Source: Campylobacterales bacterium (lineage in GTDB: Bacteria > Campylobacterota > Campylobacteria > Campylobacterales > JALSKU01). Taken from it: a DNA stretch of 9,292 bases. The notes below the pieces were generated by a model. That model searched no databases. It was not told the DNA's origin and saw nothing but the letters and a program-made list of their open reading frames with translations. Position 1 is the first letter of the stretch. Each line of letters opens with the position of its first letter. Positions 1-5,863 of this stretch are shown here, in pieces. Both the position numbers and the translations under genes were made by a program. The stretch is from assembly GCA_027023175.1 (NCBI GenBank), contig JALVWW010000212.1, positions 1-9,292 on the forward strand, read 5' to 3'.

Positions 1-8
1 ATTATAAG

Positions 9-56
9 TAGGGGTCAGGTGATAGTGATAGTACTATCACTATCACCTGACCCCTA
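9..56. repeat. Perfect 48-bp palindrome upstream of ribBA
   Basis: Bases 9-32 are the exact reverse complement of bases 33-56, with no spacer; the centre is GTAC at 31-34. Each arm reads TAGGGGTCAGGTGATAGTGA followed by TAGT, and contains GTGATA twice in tandem. No T-tract follows on either strand, so it is not a standard intrinsic terminator. It lies between a TATAAT on the minus strand (1-6, pointing out of the window) and a TATAAT on the plus strand (78-83), so it could be an operator between divergent promoters. It could instead be a REP-like mobile palindrome: the GGGGTCAGGT arm reminds me of sequences flanking Y1/RAYT transposase genes, but that is from memory. The palindrome is certain; its role is not. 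Confidence 0.9.
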
Positions 57-77
57 TACTAAAATTGATGGATTGAG

Positions 78-102
78 TATAATATCAAAAACAAAATCGG
101 AG
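78..102 (+). promoter_or_regulatory. Probable ribBA promoter (-10) and ribosome binding site
   Basis: A perfect TATAAT lies at 78-83, about 26 bases before the start codon. GGAG at 99-102 is 7 bases before a GTG at 110 and fixes that GTG as the start. No clear -35 box is visible, as is usual for the main sigma factor in Campylobacterota. No FMN-riboswitch-like structure is seen in the 109 bases available. Confidence 0.6.
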
Positions 103-109
103 AATATAA

Positions 110-1135
110 GTGCAGTTAAAAAGAGTAAAACAAGCTATTGAGGATATAAAGTCTGGGAAAATGGTCATCATGATAGACGATGAGGACAGGGAAAATGAAG
201 GGGATCTTGTATATGCGGCAACTTTTTCTACTCCTCAAAAGGTAAATTTTTTAGCGAGTTATGCCAAAGGGTTGATATGTGTTTCGGTTACTGAAGATAT
301 ATCAAAAAGATTGGAGCTTTCGCCTATGGTGACTCATAATGACTCTCAGCATGAGACAGCTTTTACGGTTACTGTTGATGCAAAAGAGTGTACTACGGGT
401 ATATCAGCCTATGAAAGAGATATGACTATAAAGGTTTTGGCTGATTACAACTCAAAGCCAAATGATTTGGTGCGACCCGGGCATATATTTCCTCTTGTTG
501 CCAAAAAGGGTGGAGTACTTGTCAGAACAGGTCATACCGAAGGGTCGGTTGACATATGCAAAATGGCAGGAGTTTCACCTGTTGCAGTCATCTGTGAGAT
601 AATGAAAGATGACGGGACTATGGCAAGAAGAGATGATTTGGAAAAATTTGCCAAAAAACATAAACTAAATATCGTATATATATCCGACCTTGTCGAATAC
701 AGACTTCAAAATGAGTCACTTGTGAGAGAAGTAGCTCAAGCCAGAGTTAAATTTATGGATAGTGATGCAAAAAGGATTGATTATGTTGACCATAGAAGCT
801 CACATCATGTAGTATATCAATTTGGAGTTTTAAGTGAAAACAGTAATGTTAGATTTCATAATGTAGGACTTGATATAGACTTGCTCTCAAACAGTAAAAG
901 ATACAATAACCTTATAAATTCTATAAAATATCTTCAAAAAAATGGAGGTTTGCTTATATTTTTAGAAAAAGAGGAGCTAAGAAACCCCTATATGAAAGAG
1001 TATGGCATAGGTGCTGGAATACTAAAAGATATGGGTGTAAAAAATATCAATCTTCTTGTCGGTAAAAAAGGTGTAGAATTTGTAGGGCTTAGCGGTTTTG
1101 GTTTAAATATAAAAAAAGAGATAGAGATTGTTTAA
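110..1135 (+). CDS. ribBA: RibBA: 3,4-dihydroxy-2-butanone 4-phosphate synthase with degenerate GTP cyclohydrolase II domain
   Basis: The N-terminal half (about residues 1-200) is a complete RibB. It converts ribulose 5-phosphate to 3,4-dihydroxy-2-butanone 4-phosphate plus formate in cytosolic riboflavin synthesis. Visible signatures are DDEDRENEGDL (residues 23-33, acidic metal/substrate loop), TTGISA (95-100), RPGHIFPL (122-129) and RTGHTEGSVD (139-148). The C-terminal 135 residues align with the end of GTP cyclohydrolase II (YGIGAGILKDMGV, then a GLSGFGL stretch). They lack the zinc cysteines: the CLTGD and RCDCG motifs of RibA correspond to LDID and KRYNN here. About 30 residues of the catalytic middle are also missing. 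Cyclohydrolase activity is therefore unlikely, and a separate ribA should exist elsewhere. The start is GTG with a good Shine-Dalgarno. The gene overlaps the following thioesterase by 8 bp, so the two are probably co-transcribed and translationally coupled. Confidence 0.93.
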   Translation: MQLKRVKQAIEDIKSGKMVIMIDDEDRENEGDLVYAATFSTPQKVNFLASYAKGLICVSVTEDISKRLELSPMVTHNDSQHETAFTVTVDAKECTTGISAYERDMTIKVLADYNSKPNDLVRPGHIFPLVAKKGGVLVRTGHTEGSVDICKMAGVSPVAVICEIMKDDGTMARRDDLEKFAKKHKLNIVYISDLVEYRLQNESLVREVAQARVKFMDSDAKRIDYVDHRSSHHVVYQFGVLSENSNVRFHNVGLDIDLLSNSKRYNNLINSIKYLQKNGGLLIFLEKEELRNPYMKEYGIGAGILKDMGVKNINLLVGKKGVEFVGLSGFGLNIKKEIEIV

Positions 1136-1514
1136 GATACGAGTCTATTACGAAGATACGGATGCGGGTGGGATAGTTTATCACTCCAAGTATATAAACT
1201 TCTGTGAAAGGGCAAGGAGTGAAATGCTTTTTTTAAAAGGTCTCTCTCCTAAAAACGGTGATGCTTTTTTTGTGGTAAGAGACTTGAAAGCTATCTTTTT
1301 AAAAAGTGCGACTTTGGGTGAGCTTTTAAGTATAAAAACGAAAGTACTTTCTACTACAAGAGCGAGTTTTGCTCTGCTACAGGAGATATATAACGAAAAG
1401 AGTGAAAAGATTTTTTCCATGGAGATAAAGCTGGTTTATATAAAAAATTCAAAGCCCATTAGGATAGATGAAGAAATGTTGAAAATAGTAGAAAATTTTA
1501 CCGATCAAACATAA
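1128..1514 (+). CDS. ybgC: YbgC-family acyl-CoA thioesterase
   Basis: This is a 128-residue single hotdog-fold protein, the normal size for the YbgC/4-hydroxybenzoyl-CoA thioesterase family. The hallmark lies near the N-terminus: YYEDTDAGGIVYHSKYINF begins at residue 7, with the catalytic-type Asp12 and His19, followed by ERARSEML. Family members hydrolyse acyl-CoA thioesters in the cytosol. In many proteobacteria the gene sits by tol-pal, but no tol-pal genes are seen here. The start is TTG at 1128, inside the last codons of ribBA, giving an 8-bp overlap that suggests coupling. An AGAG stretch just upstream is a weak ribosome site. The 3' end overlaps the convergent gene on the other strand by 17 bp, leaving no room for a terminator between them. 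The substrate cannot be told from sequence. Confidence 0.88.
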   Translation: MFKIRVYYEDTDAGGIVYHSKYINFCERARSEMLFLKGLSPKNGDAFFVVRDLKAIFLKSATLGELLSIKTKVLSTTRASFALLQEIYNEKSEKIFSMEIKLVYIKNSKPIRIDEEMLKIVENFTDQT

Positions 1515-2697
1515 CGACATCTTCAAAAGCTGATTTTGTCGGCTTTAGAACTTTGATATCATATTGGACCTGATTGTTTAGAATATTTTCATCAAACATT
1601 CTTTTGGCGTTGTTGTCAAAATATAGTGTATAGATATAGTCCATTCCTATGGATGTGGAGTAATTTATCCAGTCAAAGAGTATGTTGTTATCAAGAAGCT
1701 TATTTATTGCAACCAGTTTATCGTCACTGTGACCTATAGAGTTGGCGATATACATATTTTTTCTGTCATCAAACTGGGTTAAATTTAAAAGAAGAGGGTT
1801 GTAATTTATCTGGGTTGAAAAAAGAGCATAAGGTGTTATTTTGTAAAATCTAAACTGCGAAGCCAAAAGGGAAGTTTTGACCAAAGGAGTATTTAAAAAA
1901 ATAGAACTGTTTTCAAGCTTTTTGTTTCTTCTTAAAAATGACCTGAATTTTGTCAATTTTTGAGGAATTATTTTTTTATATACTACTTTTTTGCCACTAT
2001 TTAGTATATAGCTGCTTAGTTTAAAGCCTATGTTGCTTTCATCGGCAAATATTGCTACTTTATCATTTGTAAAAACCAACAATTTCTCTATCTGTTTTTT
2101 ATAGTCTATGCCACCAAAGATAAAATTTGTTTTTTGTGTTGTTACTTCACTTTTGTTGATAGTGGGAATATAAAAAATTAGATTTGTATCAATGGATAAA
2201 AGTTTTTTTACACCCTCTAAAGTATATGGAGCAATAACAAAATCAAAACCTTCATTTTCTATCTTTTTTATTGTATTTGTGATATTTTCTACTGTTTCAT
2301 CGTTGGAATTAAAAAGCTCAAAGTTAAAATTTACCTTTTTTCCCAGAAGATAGGAGAGTATGGTATTGGTCGTACTTATGGTGTATCTGCCTATTACATT
2401 TTTCGGTACCATTAAGGCTATCTTTACATTTTGTACTTTTTTCAAGTTGTAGATATTGAATTTGATTTTTAGTGTTTCATACTCTTTGGTCAAGTTTGTA
2501 TCACTTGGTGTCTGTTTGTAGTTGGATAAAAAAGAGAAAATTTCACCGTTTTTTATATAATTTTCAAGGCAATTGTTATTACACTCTTGAACTTCTAAAT
2601 TGATGATAGTTGTTTTAGGAAGCGGTAGCATAGAAAGGTATAAGCTTTTTGCCATAGAAATAACCGCAATAAAAATCAATATTAAAAATGATCTCAA
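1498..2697 (-). CDS. Exported protein with type-1 periplasmic-binding-like fold (LppC/LivJ-like)
   Basis: A 399-residue protein. The first 16 or so residues (MRSFLILIFIAVISMA) look like a signal peptide; there is no lipobox cysteine, so a soluble periplasmic location is likely. After a short region with a Cys pair (ECNNNC, around residue 40), the middle resembles periplasmic-binding type-1 proteins: VKIALMVP opening a strand, then a helix, then FDFVIAPYTLEGVKKLL and LIFYIPTIN, followed by a second lobe with VAIFADES. This arrangement is shared with branched-chain amino acid binding proteins and with LppC/LpoA, the activator of penicillin-binding proteins. No transporter genes accompany it, so I do not assign a ligand or role. 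The start is TTG, supported by GGAG at 2704-2707 with 6-base spacing and a TATAAT upstream. It converges on ybgC with a 17-bp overlap. The gene is real; the fold assignment is by eye. Confidence 0.72.
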   Translation of the reverse strand: MRSFLILIFIAVISMAKSLYLSMLPLPKTTIINLEVQECNNNCLENYIKNGEIFSFLSNYKQTPSDTNLTKEYETLKIKFNIYNLKKVQNVKIALMVPKNVIGRYTISTTNTILSYLLGKKVNFNFELFNSNDETVENITNTIKKIENEGFDFVIAPYTLEGVKKLLSIDTNLIFYIPTINKSEVTTQKTNFIFGGIDYKKQIEKLLVFTNDKVAIFADESNIGFKLSSYILNSGKKVVYKKIIPQKLTKFRSFLRRNKKLENSSIFLNTPLVKTSLLASQFRFYKITPYALFSTQINYNPLLLNLTQFDDRKNMYIANSIGHSDDKLVAINKLLDNNILFDWINYSTSIGMDYIYTLYFDNNAKRMFDENILNNQVQYDIKVLKPTKSAFEDVVMFDR

Positions 2698-2703
2698 ATA
2701 ACA

Positions 2704-2731
2704 CTCCAGTTAAAAATAAAACCCAATTATA
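2704..2731 (-). promoter_or_regulatory. Promoter and ribosome site of the periplasmic-binding-like gene
   Basis: On the minus strand a perfect TATAAT lies at 2731-2726, about 28 bases before the TTG start at 2697. GGAG (2707-2704) is spaced 6 bases from that TTG, which decides the start. The gene can therefore be transcribed independently of the glycosylase gene upstream of it. Confidence 0.6.
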
Positions 2732-2750
2732 CCCTAGAAAATCTTAATTC

Positions 2751-2799
2751 GTGATTTGTGATTAGAATCTAAATCCTAAAATCTAAATCCTTCATCCTC
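2751..2799 (-). repeat. Heptanucleotide (7-bp periodic) repeat element A
   Basis: Read on the minus strand, the stretch divides into seven consecutive 7-mers: GAGGATG, AAGGATT, TAGATTT, TAGGATT, TAGATTC, TAATCAC, AAATCAC, then GAA. A second element at 8579-8637 shows the same period, the same order of unit types and the same TAGATTC-TAATCAC junction; 16 bases are identical (2758-2773 and 8596-8611). The element encodes the last residues of the uracil-DNA glycosylase (about MKDLDFRI), and its TAGATTC unit supplies the TAG stop. It resembles in style the short tandemly repeated heptamers known from cyanobacteria; any relationship is only an analogy. Confidence 0.8.
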
Positions 2800-3452
2800 T
2801 TAACCTTTTTCATATCTACAAAGACATATTTTTTGGCAGACGGATTTCTAAGTAAAAAGCTTGGATGAAATGTAGGAATCAGCTTTGCTTCACCAAAAGG
2901 TAAAACTTCCCCTCTTATTTTTGATATTGGTGTTTTATCATTTGTAAGATTATTGTATGCGGTTGCCCCGAGTGTTATGATGATCTTTGGTTTTACAAGG
3001 CTTATTTGTTTCACAAGATAAGGAAGACAAGACTCAACTTCTTCAGGGGCGGGCACCCTGTTGTTTGGAGGTCTGCATTTTACTATATTTGCTATATAAA
3101 CTTGCTCTCTTTTAATCTTTAAAACATTTTCTATAATTTTTGTCAAAAGTTCGCCGGCTCTTCCCACAAAAGGTTTTCCTGTTTCATCCTCATTTGCACC
3201 GGGACCTTCGCCGATAAACATAATATCTGCATTTATATCTCCTTCACCAAAAACCACATTTTTTCTTGTTTTTGAGAGTTGGCAAAGGTGACAACTCTGT
3301 ACGATACTTTCAAGATTATTTAAACTTTCAGGAAGAGATTTTAGTGAATTGTTATTTTGATTTATATTTTGGATATCATCTATATATTCAAAACCCAATG
3401 CTTTGTATGTATGAAGAGTATTTAAGATATGTAGTTTTTTGATTTTTTGCAT
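2769..3452 (-). CDS. Uracil-DNA glycosylase, family 4 type (Fe-S cluster)
   Basis: A 227-residue repair enzyme that removes uracil from DNA, starting base-excision repair. Residues 1-45 are a low-complexity Asn/Lys-rich leader. The catalytic domain then shows CHLC (Cys54, Cys57), GEGPGANED (81-89), GKPFVGRAGELL (92-103), KCRPPNNR (Cys126), a further Cys142, and TFHPSFLLR with His196. The four cysteines match the [4Fe-4S] ligands of family-4 glycosylases. The ATG at 3452 has no recognisable Shine-Dalgarno, only a pyrimidine-rich TTTCTCTCT upstream, and no other start is available before the conserved domain. The gene lies 40 bp downstream of the superoxide reductase gene, beyond a hairpin terminator. 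Its last codons come from the heptamer repeat, so the extreme C-terminus is probably not ancestral. Functional assignment is strong; the start is less so. Confidence 0.9.
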   Translation of the reverse strand: MQKIKKLHILNTLHTYKALGFEYIDDIQNINQNNNSLKSLPESLNNLESIVQSCHLCQLSKTRKNVVFGEGDINADIMFIGEGPGANEDETGKPFVGRAGELLTKIIENVLKIKREQVYIANIVKCRPPNNRVPAPEEVESCLPYLVKQISLVKPKIIITLGATAYNNLTNDKTPISKIRGEVLPFGEAKLIPTFHPSFLLRNPSAKKYVFVDMKKVKRMKDLDFRI

Positions 3453-3468
3453 TGTATAGAGAGAAAGA

Positions 3469-3488
3469 TACCCCTGAAATCAGGGGTA
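3469..3488 (-). terminator. Hairpin terminator after the superoxide reductase gene
   Basis: TACCCCTG (3469-3476) pairs perfectly with CAGGGGTA (3481-3488) around a 4-base loop. On the minus strand the stem begins 4 bases after the stop codon and is followed by ATCTTTCTCTC, a weak T-rich tail. It lies between the superoxide reductase and the glycosylase genes, so it probably ends or attenuates transcription there. Confidence 0.65.
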
Positions 3489-3492
3489 AGAA

Positions 3493-3885
3493 TTATTCTG
3501 TTACTTCTACAACTTTTGGGCCACTTTCCCATATACCGTGCTTTGTGCAGTAGCTTTGAGCAACCAAAGTCATTTTCTTGCCTTGAGGTTTAATTCTGAA
3601 AGTAACTTCTGCATGACCTTTTTCACCTTGTCCGCCTAGCATACCTGCCATAAAGTCAGACTTTGCAAGTAGTGTTTCTTTATTGTAAAGTGCAACACTT
3701 GCTATATAGTGATCAAAATCATCCGGATGGGTGTATTCATTTCCCACTTTTACAGTTACTTCAAATATTTCATCTGCTTTTGTACTATCGGCACAGTGGA
3801 TAAAAGGTGAATGTCTATCTATATAATCTTTTTTTGCTTCTCTTTCAACTGTATCTATGTCAACATATCTGTTTATTTTTGGCAT
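3493..3885 (-). CDS. Superoxide reductase, one-iron (neelaredoxin-like) type
   Basis: This 130-residue protein reduces superoxide to hydrogen peroxide without releasing oxygen, using electrons from a small redox protein in the cytosol. The length matches one-iron enzymes; there is no N-terminal desulforedoxin Cys4 domain. The iron ligands of the family are all in place with the usual spacing: His25 (in DRHSPFI), His53 (THPDD), His59 (DHYI), Cys113 and His116 (YCTKHGIWE). The usual Glu-Lys of the EKHxP lid motif is Asp23-Arg24 here. The loop MAGMLGGQGEKGHAEV (79-94) is also unlike the common FSAHGE-type region as I recall it. Start ATG 3885 has AGGAG (3896-3892) at 6-base spacing. The gene has its own -10 box and a downstream hairpin, so it looks monocistronic. 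It lies directly downstream of the sdh operon. Confidence 0.85.
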   Translation of the reverse strand: MPKINRYVDIDTVEREAKKDYIDRHSPFIHCADSTKADEIFEVTVKVGNEYTHPDDFDHYIASVALYNKETLLAKSDFMAGMLGGQGEKGHAEVTFRIKPQGKKMTLVAQSYCTKHGIWESGPKVVEVTE

Positions 3886-3891
3886 ATTGAA

Positions 3892-3921
3892 CTCCTATTG
3901 TTAATTTGTAGTGTTATTATA
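3892..3921 (-). promoter_or_regulatory. Superoxide reductase promoter (-10) and ribosome site
   Basis: On the minus strand a perfect TATAAT is at 3921-3916, about 30 bases before the ATG, and AGGAG at 3896-3892 precedes it by 6 bases. A 12-bp perfect palindrome TCTTATATAAGA (3931-3942) lies just upstream of the -10, where a regulator could bind, though so AT-rich a palindrome may be chance. Confidence 0.6.
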
Positions 3922-3943
3922 GCTAATATTTCTTATATAAGAG

Positions 3944-3976
3944 ATATAAATAGGATATAAATTATCCTATTTATAT
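3944..3976 (-). terminator. Hairpin after sdhE (14-bp stem)
   Basis: Bases 3944-3957 are the exact reverse complement of 3963-3976, with the 5-base loop TAAAT between. On the minus strand the structure begins 4 bases after the sdhE stop, as expected of a terminator of the sdhABE operon. The stem has only two G-C pairs and the bases after it (CTCTTATATAAG) are not a run of T, so it may instead protect the mRNA 3' end or only attenuate. Confidence 0.55.
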
Positions 3977-3980
3977 TAGA

Positions 3981-4859
3981 TTAAACAAAAGTAACTTCAC
4001 TTATATTGTGTTCAAGCCCTAACTCTTTTGGAGTAAGTCCGAGAGCAAGACCAATCATTTGAGGTAGGTGAAGTACCGGCATATTTATGTCTCTACCTAT
4101 CTCTTTGGAGATATTGTGTTGCTGCACATCGAGTCTCAAGTGACACAAAGGGCAGGGGGTTACGACTACATCTGCATTGTTATCCATGGCATCACTCATT
4201 GCAGCACCTGAAAGTCTGTTGGCAGTTTTAGGAGCTTGAAGTTCCACATGAAAACCACAACATTTGTTTTTATGCTCATAGTCGATGGAATTTCCTCCAA
4301 GTGCATCTATAAGTCTCTCTATGGAGTCGGGAACATAAGGATTTTCATTGCCGTTGTTTTTACTTTGCAAAGAGCTTGGTCTTATGTTGTGGCATCCGTA
4401 AAATGGAGCGATATTTAAATTTTTCAAAGGTCTTTTTACTCTTTTTGCTATCTCTTCCACTCCAATATCATCTATAATAGCATATAAAAAGTGTTTTACA
4501 TCAACATTTCCCTTGTATTCAAGTCCAACCTCTTTTAGTTTTGCATTGACTTTATCTTTGAGCCCCTCGTTATTATCTAGTCTCTCTTTAGTCATAGAGG
4601 TATTTAATTGGCAAGTATTACAAATAGTAACTAAAGTAAGCCCAAGTTTTTCTGCATAGCATATATTTCTAGCATTTAAAGTCAAAGATAAAAAGTCATC
4701 AAAATCCTGCAAATGACTAGCTCCGCAACAACTTGCCTCTTCAAGTACAATAAGTTCGATATCTAGAGCCTCAGCAACTGCCATAGTTGATTTTAAAAGT
4801 TCAGGAGTACTCTCTTTTGCCGTACAGCCGGTATATAATGCATATTTTAGTTTGCTCAT
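3981..4859 (-). CDS. sdhE: SdhE: CCG-domain quinone-linked subunit of type-E succinate dehydrogenase/fumarate reductase
   Basis: A 292-residue protein with two cysteine-rich CCG domains, as in heterodisulfide reductase HdrB and in SdhE/MfrE. Domain 1 has Cys12, Cys44-Cys45-Gly and CNTC (Cys80, Cys83). Domain 2 has Cys156, Cys200-Cys201-Gly and CPLC (Cys236, Cys239). Both CxnCCGxmCxxC sets are complete. There are no transmembrane segments; in type-E complexes this subunit replaces the usual membrane anchors SdhC/SdhD and links the Fe-S chain to membrane quinone. I place the start at the ATG of MSKLKYALY (4859), because GGAG at 4871-4868 is 8 bases upstream. A longer reading frame would run back into sdhB, and the ATG at 4865 sits only 2 bases from the Shine-Dalgarno. 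The gene begins 13 bases after the sdhB stop and ends the operon. Confidence 0.92.
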   Translation of the reverse strand: MSKLKYALYTGCTAKESTPELLKSTMAVAEALDIELIVLEEASCCGASHLQDFDDFLSLTLNARNICYAEKLGLTLVTICNTCQLNTSMTKERLDNNEGLKDKVNAKLKEVGLEYKGNVDVKHFLYAIIDDIGVEEIAKRVKRPLKNLNIAPFYGCHNIRPSSLQSKNNGNENPYVPDSIERLIDALGGNSIDYEHKNKCCGFHVELQAPKTANRLSGAAMSDAMDNNADVVVTPCPLCHLRLDVQQHNISKEIGRDINMPVLHLPQMIGLALGLTPKELGLEHNISEVTFV

Positions 4860-4867
4860 TTTCATAT

Positions 4868-4872
4868 CTCCT
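4868..4872 (-). promoter_or_regulatory. Ribosome binding site that decides the sdhE start
   Basis: AGGAG on the minus strand directly after the sdhB stop codon. It is 8 bases from the ATG at 4859 but only 2 from the ATG at 4865, favouring the downstream start. Confidence 0.7.
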
Positions 4873-5850
4873 TTAAAAGTCAACAGTAGATGCGATATCA
4901 ACAAGCTTTTTTATCTCATCCATATTTTTTGATTTTGGCATATTCCAAGGCATAACAATCTTTCCTTTTTTCCACATTTCATAAGCTTCTGGCAAATGTT
5001 TTAAAACACCTATATTGCCTTCACTGTATCTTACAAGCTCTCCTTCGTCAAGAATACCGTGCTTTCTTATGGATGATTTAAATCCTACAGCATGTCTTGT
5101 GGCTACATTGTTTGTAGCTTTACCGTCTTCAAAGATTTGATTGTGTAGTTTTGTTATTTTGCTAATGGGTGACAAATCTTTAGGACATGCTTCGGCACAC
5201 TCAAAACACTTGACACAATCCCAAACACCGGCTCCCTCTTCATTGACGATATCAAGTCTTTCACCTCTTGCATTATCTCTTACATCCACATTAAATCTAA
5301 AAGCTTTCAAAAGAGCCGCAGGACCCAGGTAATCATCATTGGCTGATACAGAAGGACAGGCGTAAAAACAGTTCCCACACTGTATACAATAATCAGCCTC
5401 ATCCAAAGCTTCTGCCTGCTCGGGAGTAACCAACTCCTCTTTTTCAGGATGGTCAACAATTTCTGCTATAAGATACGGCTTGACGGCATCATATTTTTGC
5501 CAAAAGTTTTTCTTGTCAATCACCATATCTTTTATAGCTCTTTTTTCATCTTGAGGCTCAAGTGTAAGCTCTTCACCAAACATTTCAACTAGGTGAAAAA
5601 CATTTTCTTTACATGAAAGTACAGGTTTGCCGTTTACTTTGATGGCACAACTTCCACAAATTCCATGCCTGCAACTTCTTCTATAGCTAAAGCTTCCATC
5701 AAACTCCCACTTTATTCTGTTTAAGATATCAAGCACAACTTCATCTTGAGAAACCTCCATCTCATATTTTATGTAATAAGGCAGATGATCTTTCTCGCTG
5801 TTAAATCTAAAAACATTAAAGGTTATTTTTTTTGTATCATATTTTTTCAT
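4873..5850 (-). CDS. sdhB: SdhB: iron-sulfur subunit of succinate dehydrogenase/fumarate reductase, type E
   Basis: A 325-residue electron-transfer subunit carrying electrons between the SdhA flavin and SdhE. The plant-type [2Fe-2S] domain has Cys60, Cys65, Cys68 and Cys80 (SCRHGICGSC...LSC). The C-terminal ferredoxin domain has CIQCGNCFYACP (Cys155, 158, 161, 165) for a [4Fe-4S] cluster. It then has CVKCFECAEACP (Cys212, 215, 218, 222). Ordinary SdhB/FrdB lacks the second cysteine of this last motif and binds [3Fe-4S]; here Cys215 is present, so a second [4Fe-4S] cluster is expected, as described for type-E enzymes such as that of Sulfolobus. The C-terminus extends about 60 residues beyond the last conserved motifs. 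The start is ATG 5850, preceded by GGAG with 7-base spacing; the 13 extra in-frame codons upstream belong to the sdhA end. The gap to sdhA is 13 bases. Confidence 0.95.
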   Translation of the reverse strand: MKKYDTKKITFNVFRFNSEKDHLPYYIKYEMEVSQDEVVLDILNRIKWEFDGSFSYRRSCRHGICGSCAIKVNGKPVLSCKENVFHLVEMFGEELTLEPQDEKRAIKDMVIDKKNFWQKYDAVKPYLIAEIVDHPEKEELVTPEQAEALDEADYCIQCGNCFYACPSVSANDDYLGPAALLKAFRFNVDVRDNARGERLDIVNEEGAGVWDCVKCFECAEACPKDLSPISKITKLHNQIFEDGKATNNVATRHAVGFKSSIRKHGILDEGELVRYSEGNIGVLKHLPEAYEMWKKGKIVMPWNMPKSKNMDEIKKLVDIASTVDF

Positions 5851-5863
5851 ATCTGCTCTCCAC

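Noticed and set aside
9..56. Intrinsic terminator of an upstream gene
   Set aside because: No T-tract follows the palindrome on either strand and there is no loop; the upstream gene is outside the window.
1..109. FMN riboswitch upstream of ribBA
   Set aside because: The conserved riboswitch segments are absent; the region is a palindrome plus a short leader.
1181..1420. 79-codon minus-strand open frame opposite ybgC
   Set aside because: It lies wholly inside the well-supported thioesterase gene, has no family resemblance and no ribosome site.
2751..2799. CRISPR or telomere-like array
   Set aside because: The units are 7 bp without spacers and gradually change; there are no 24-40-bp direct repeats and no cas genes. 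Likeness to TTTAGGG telomere repeats is superficial.
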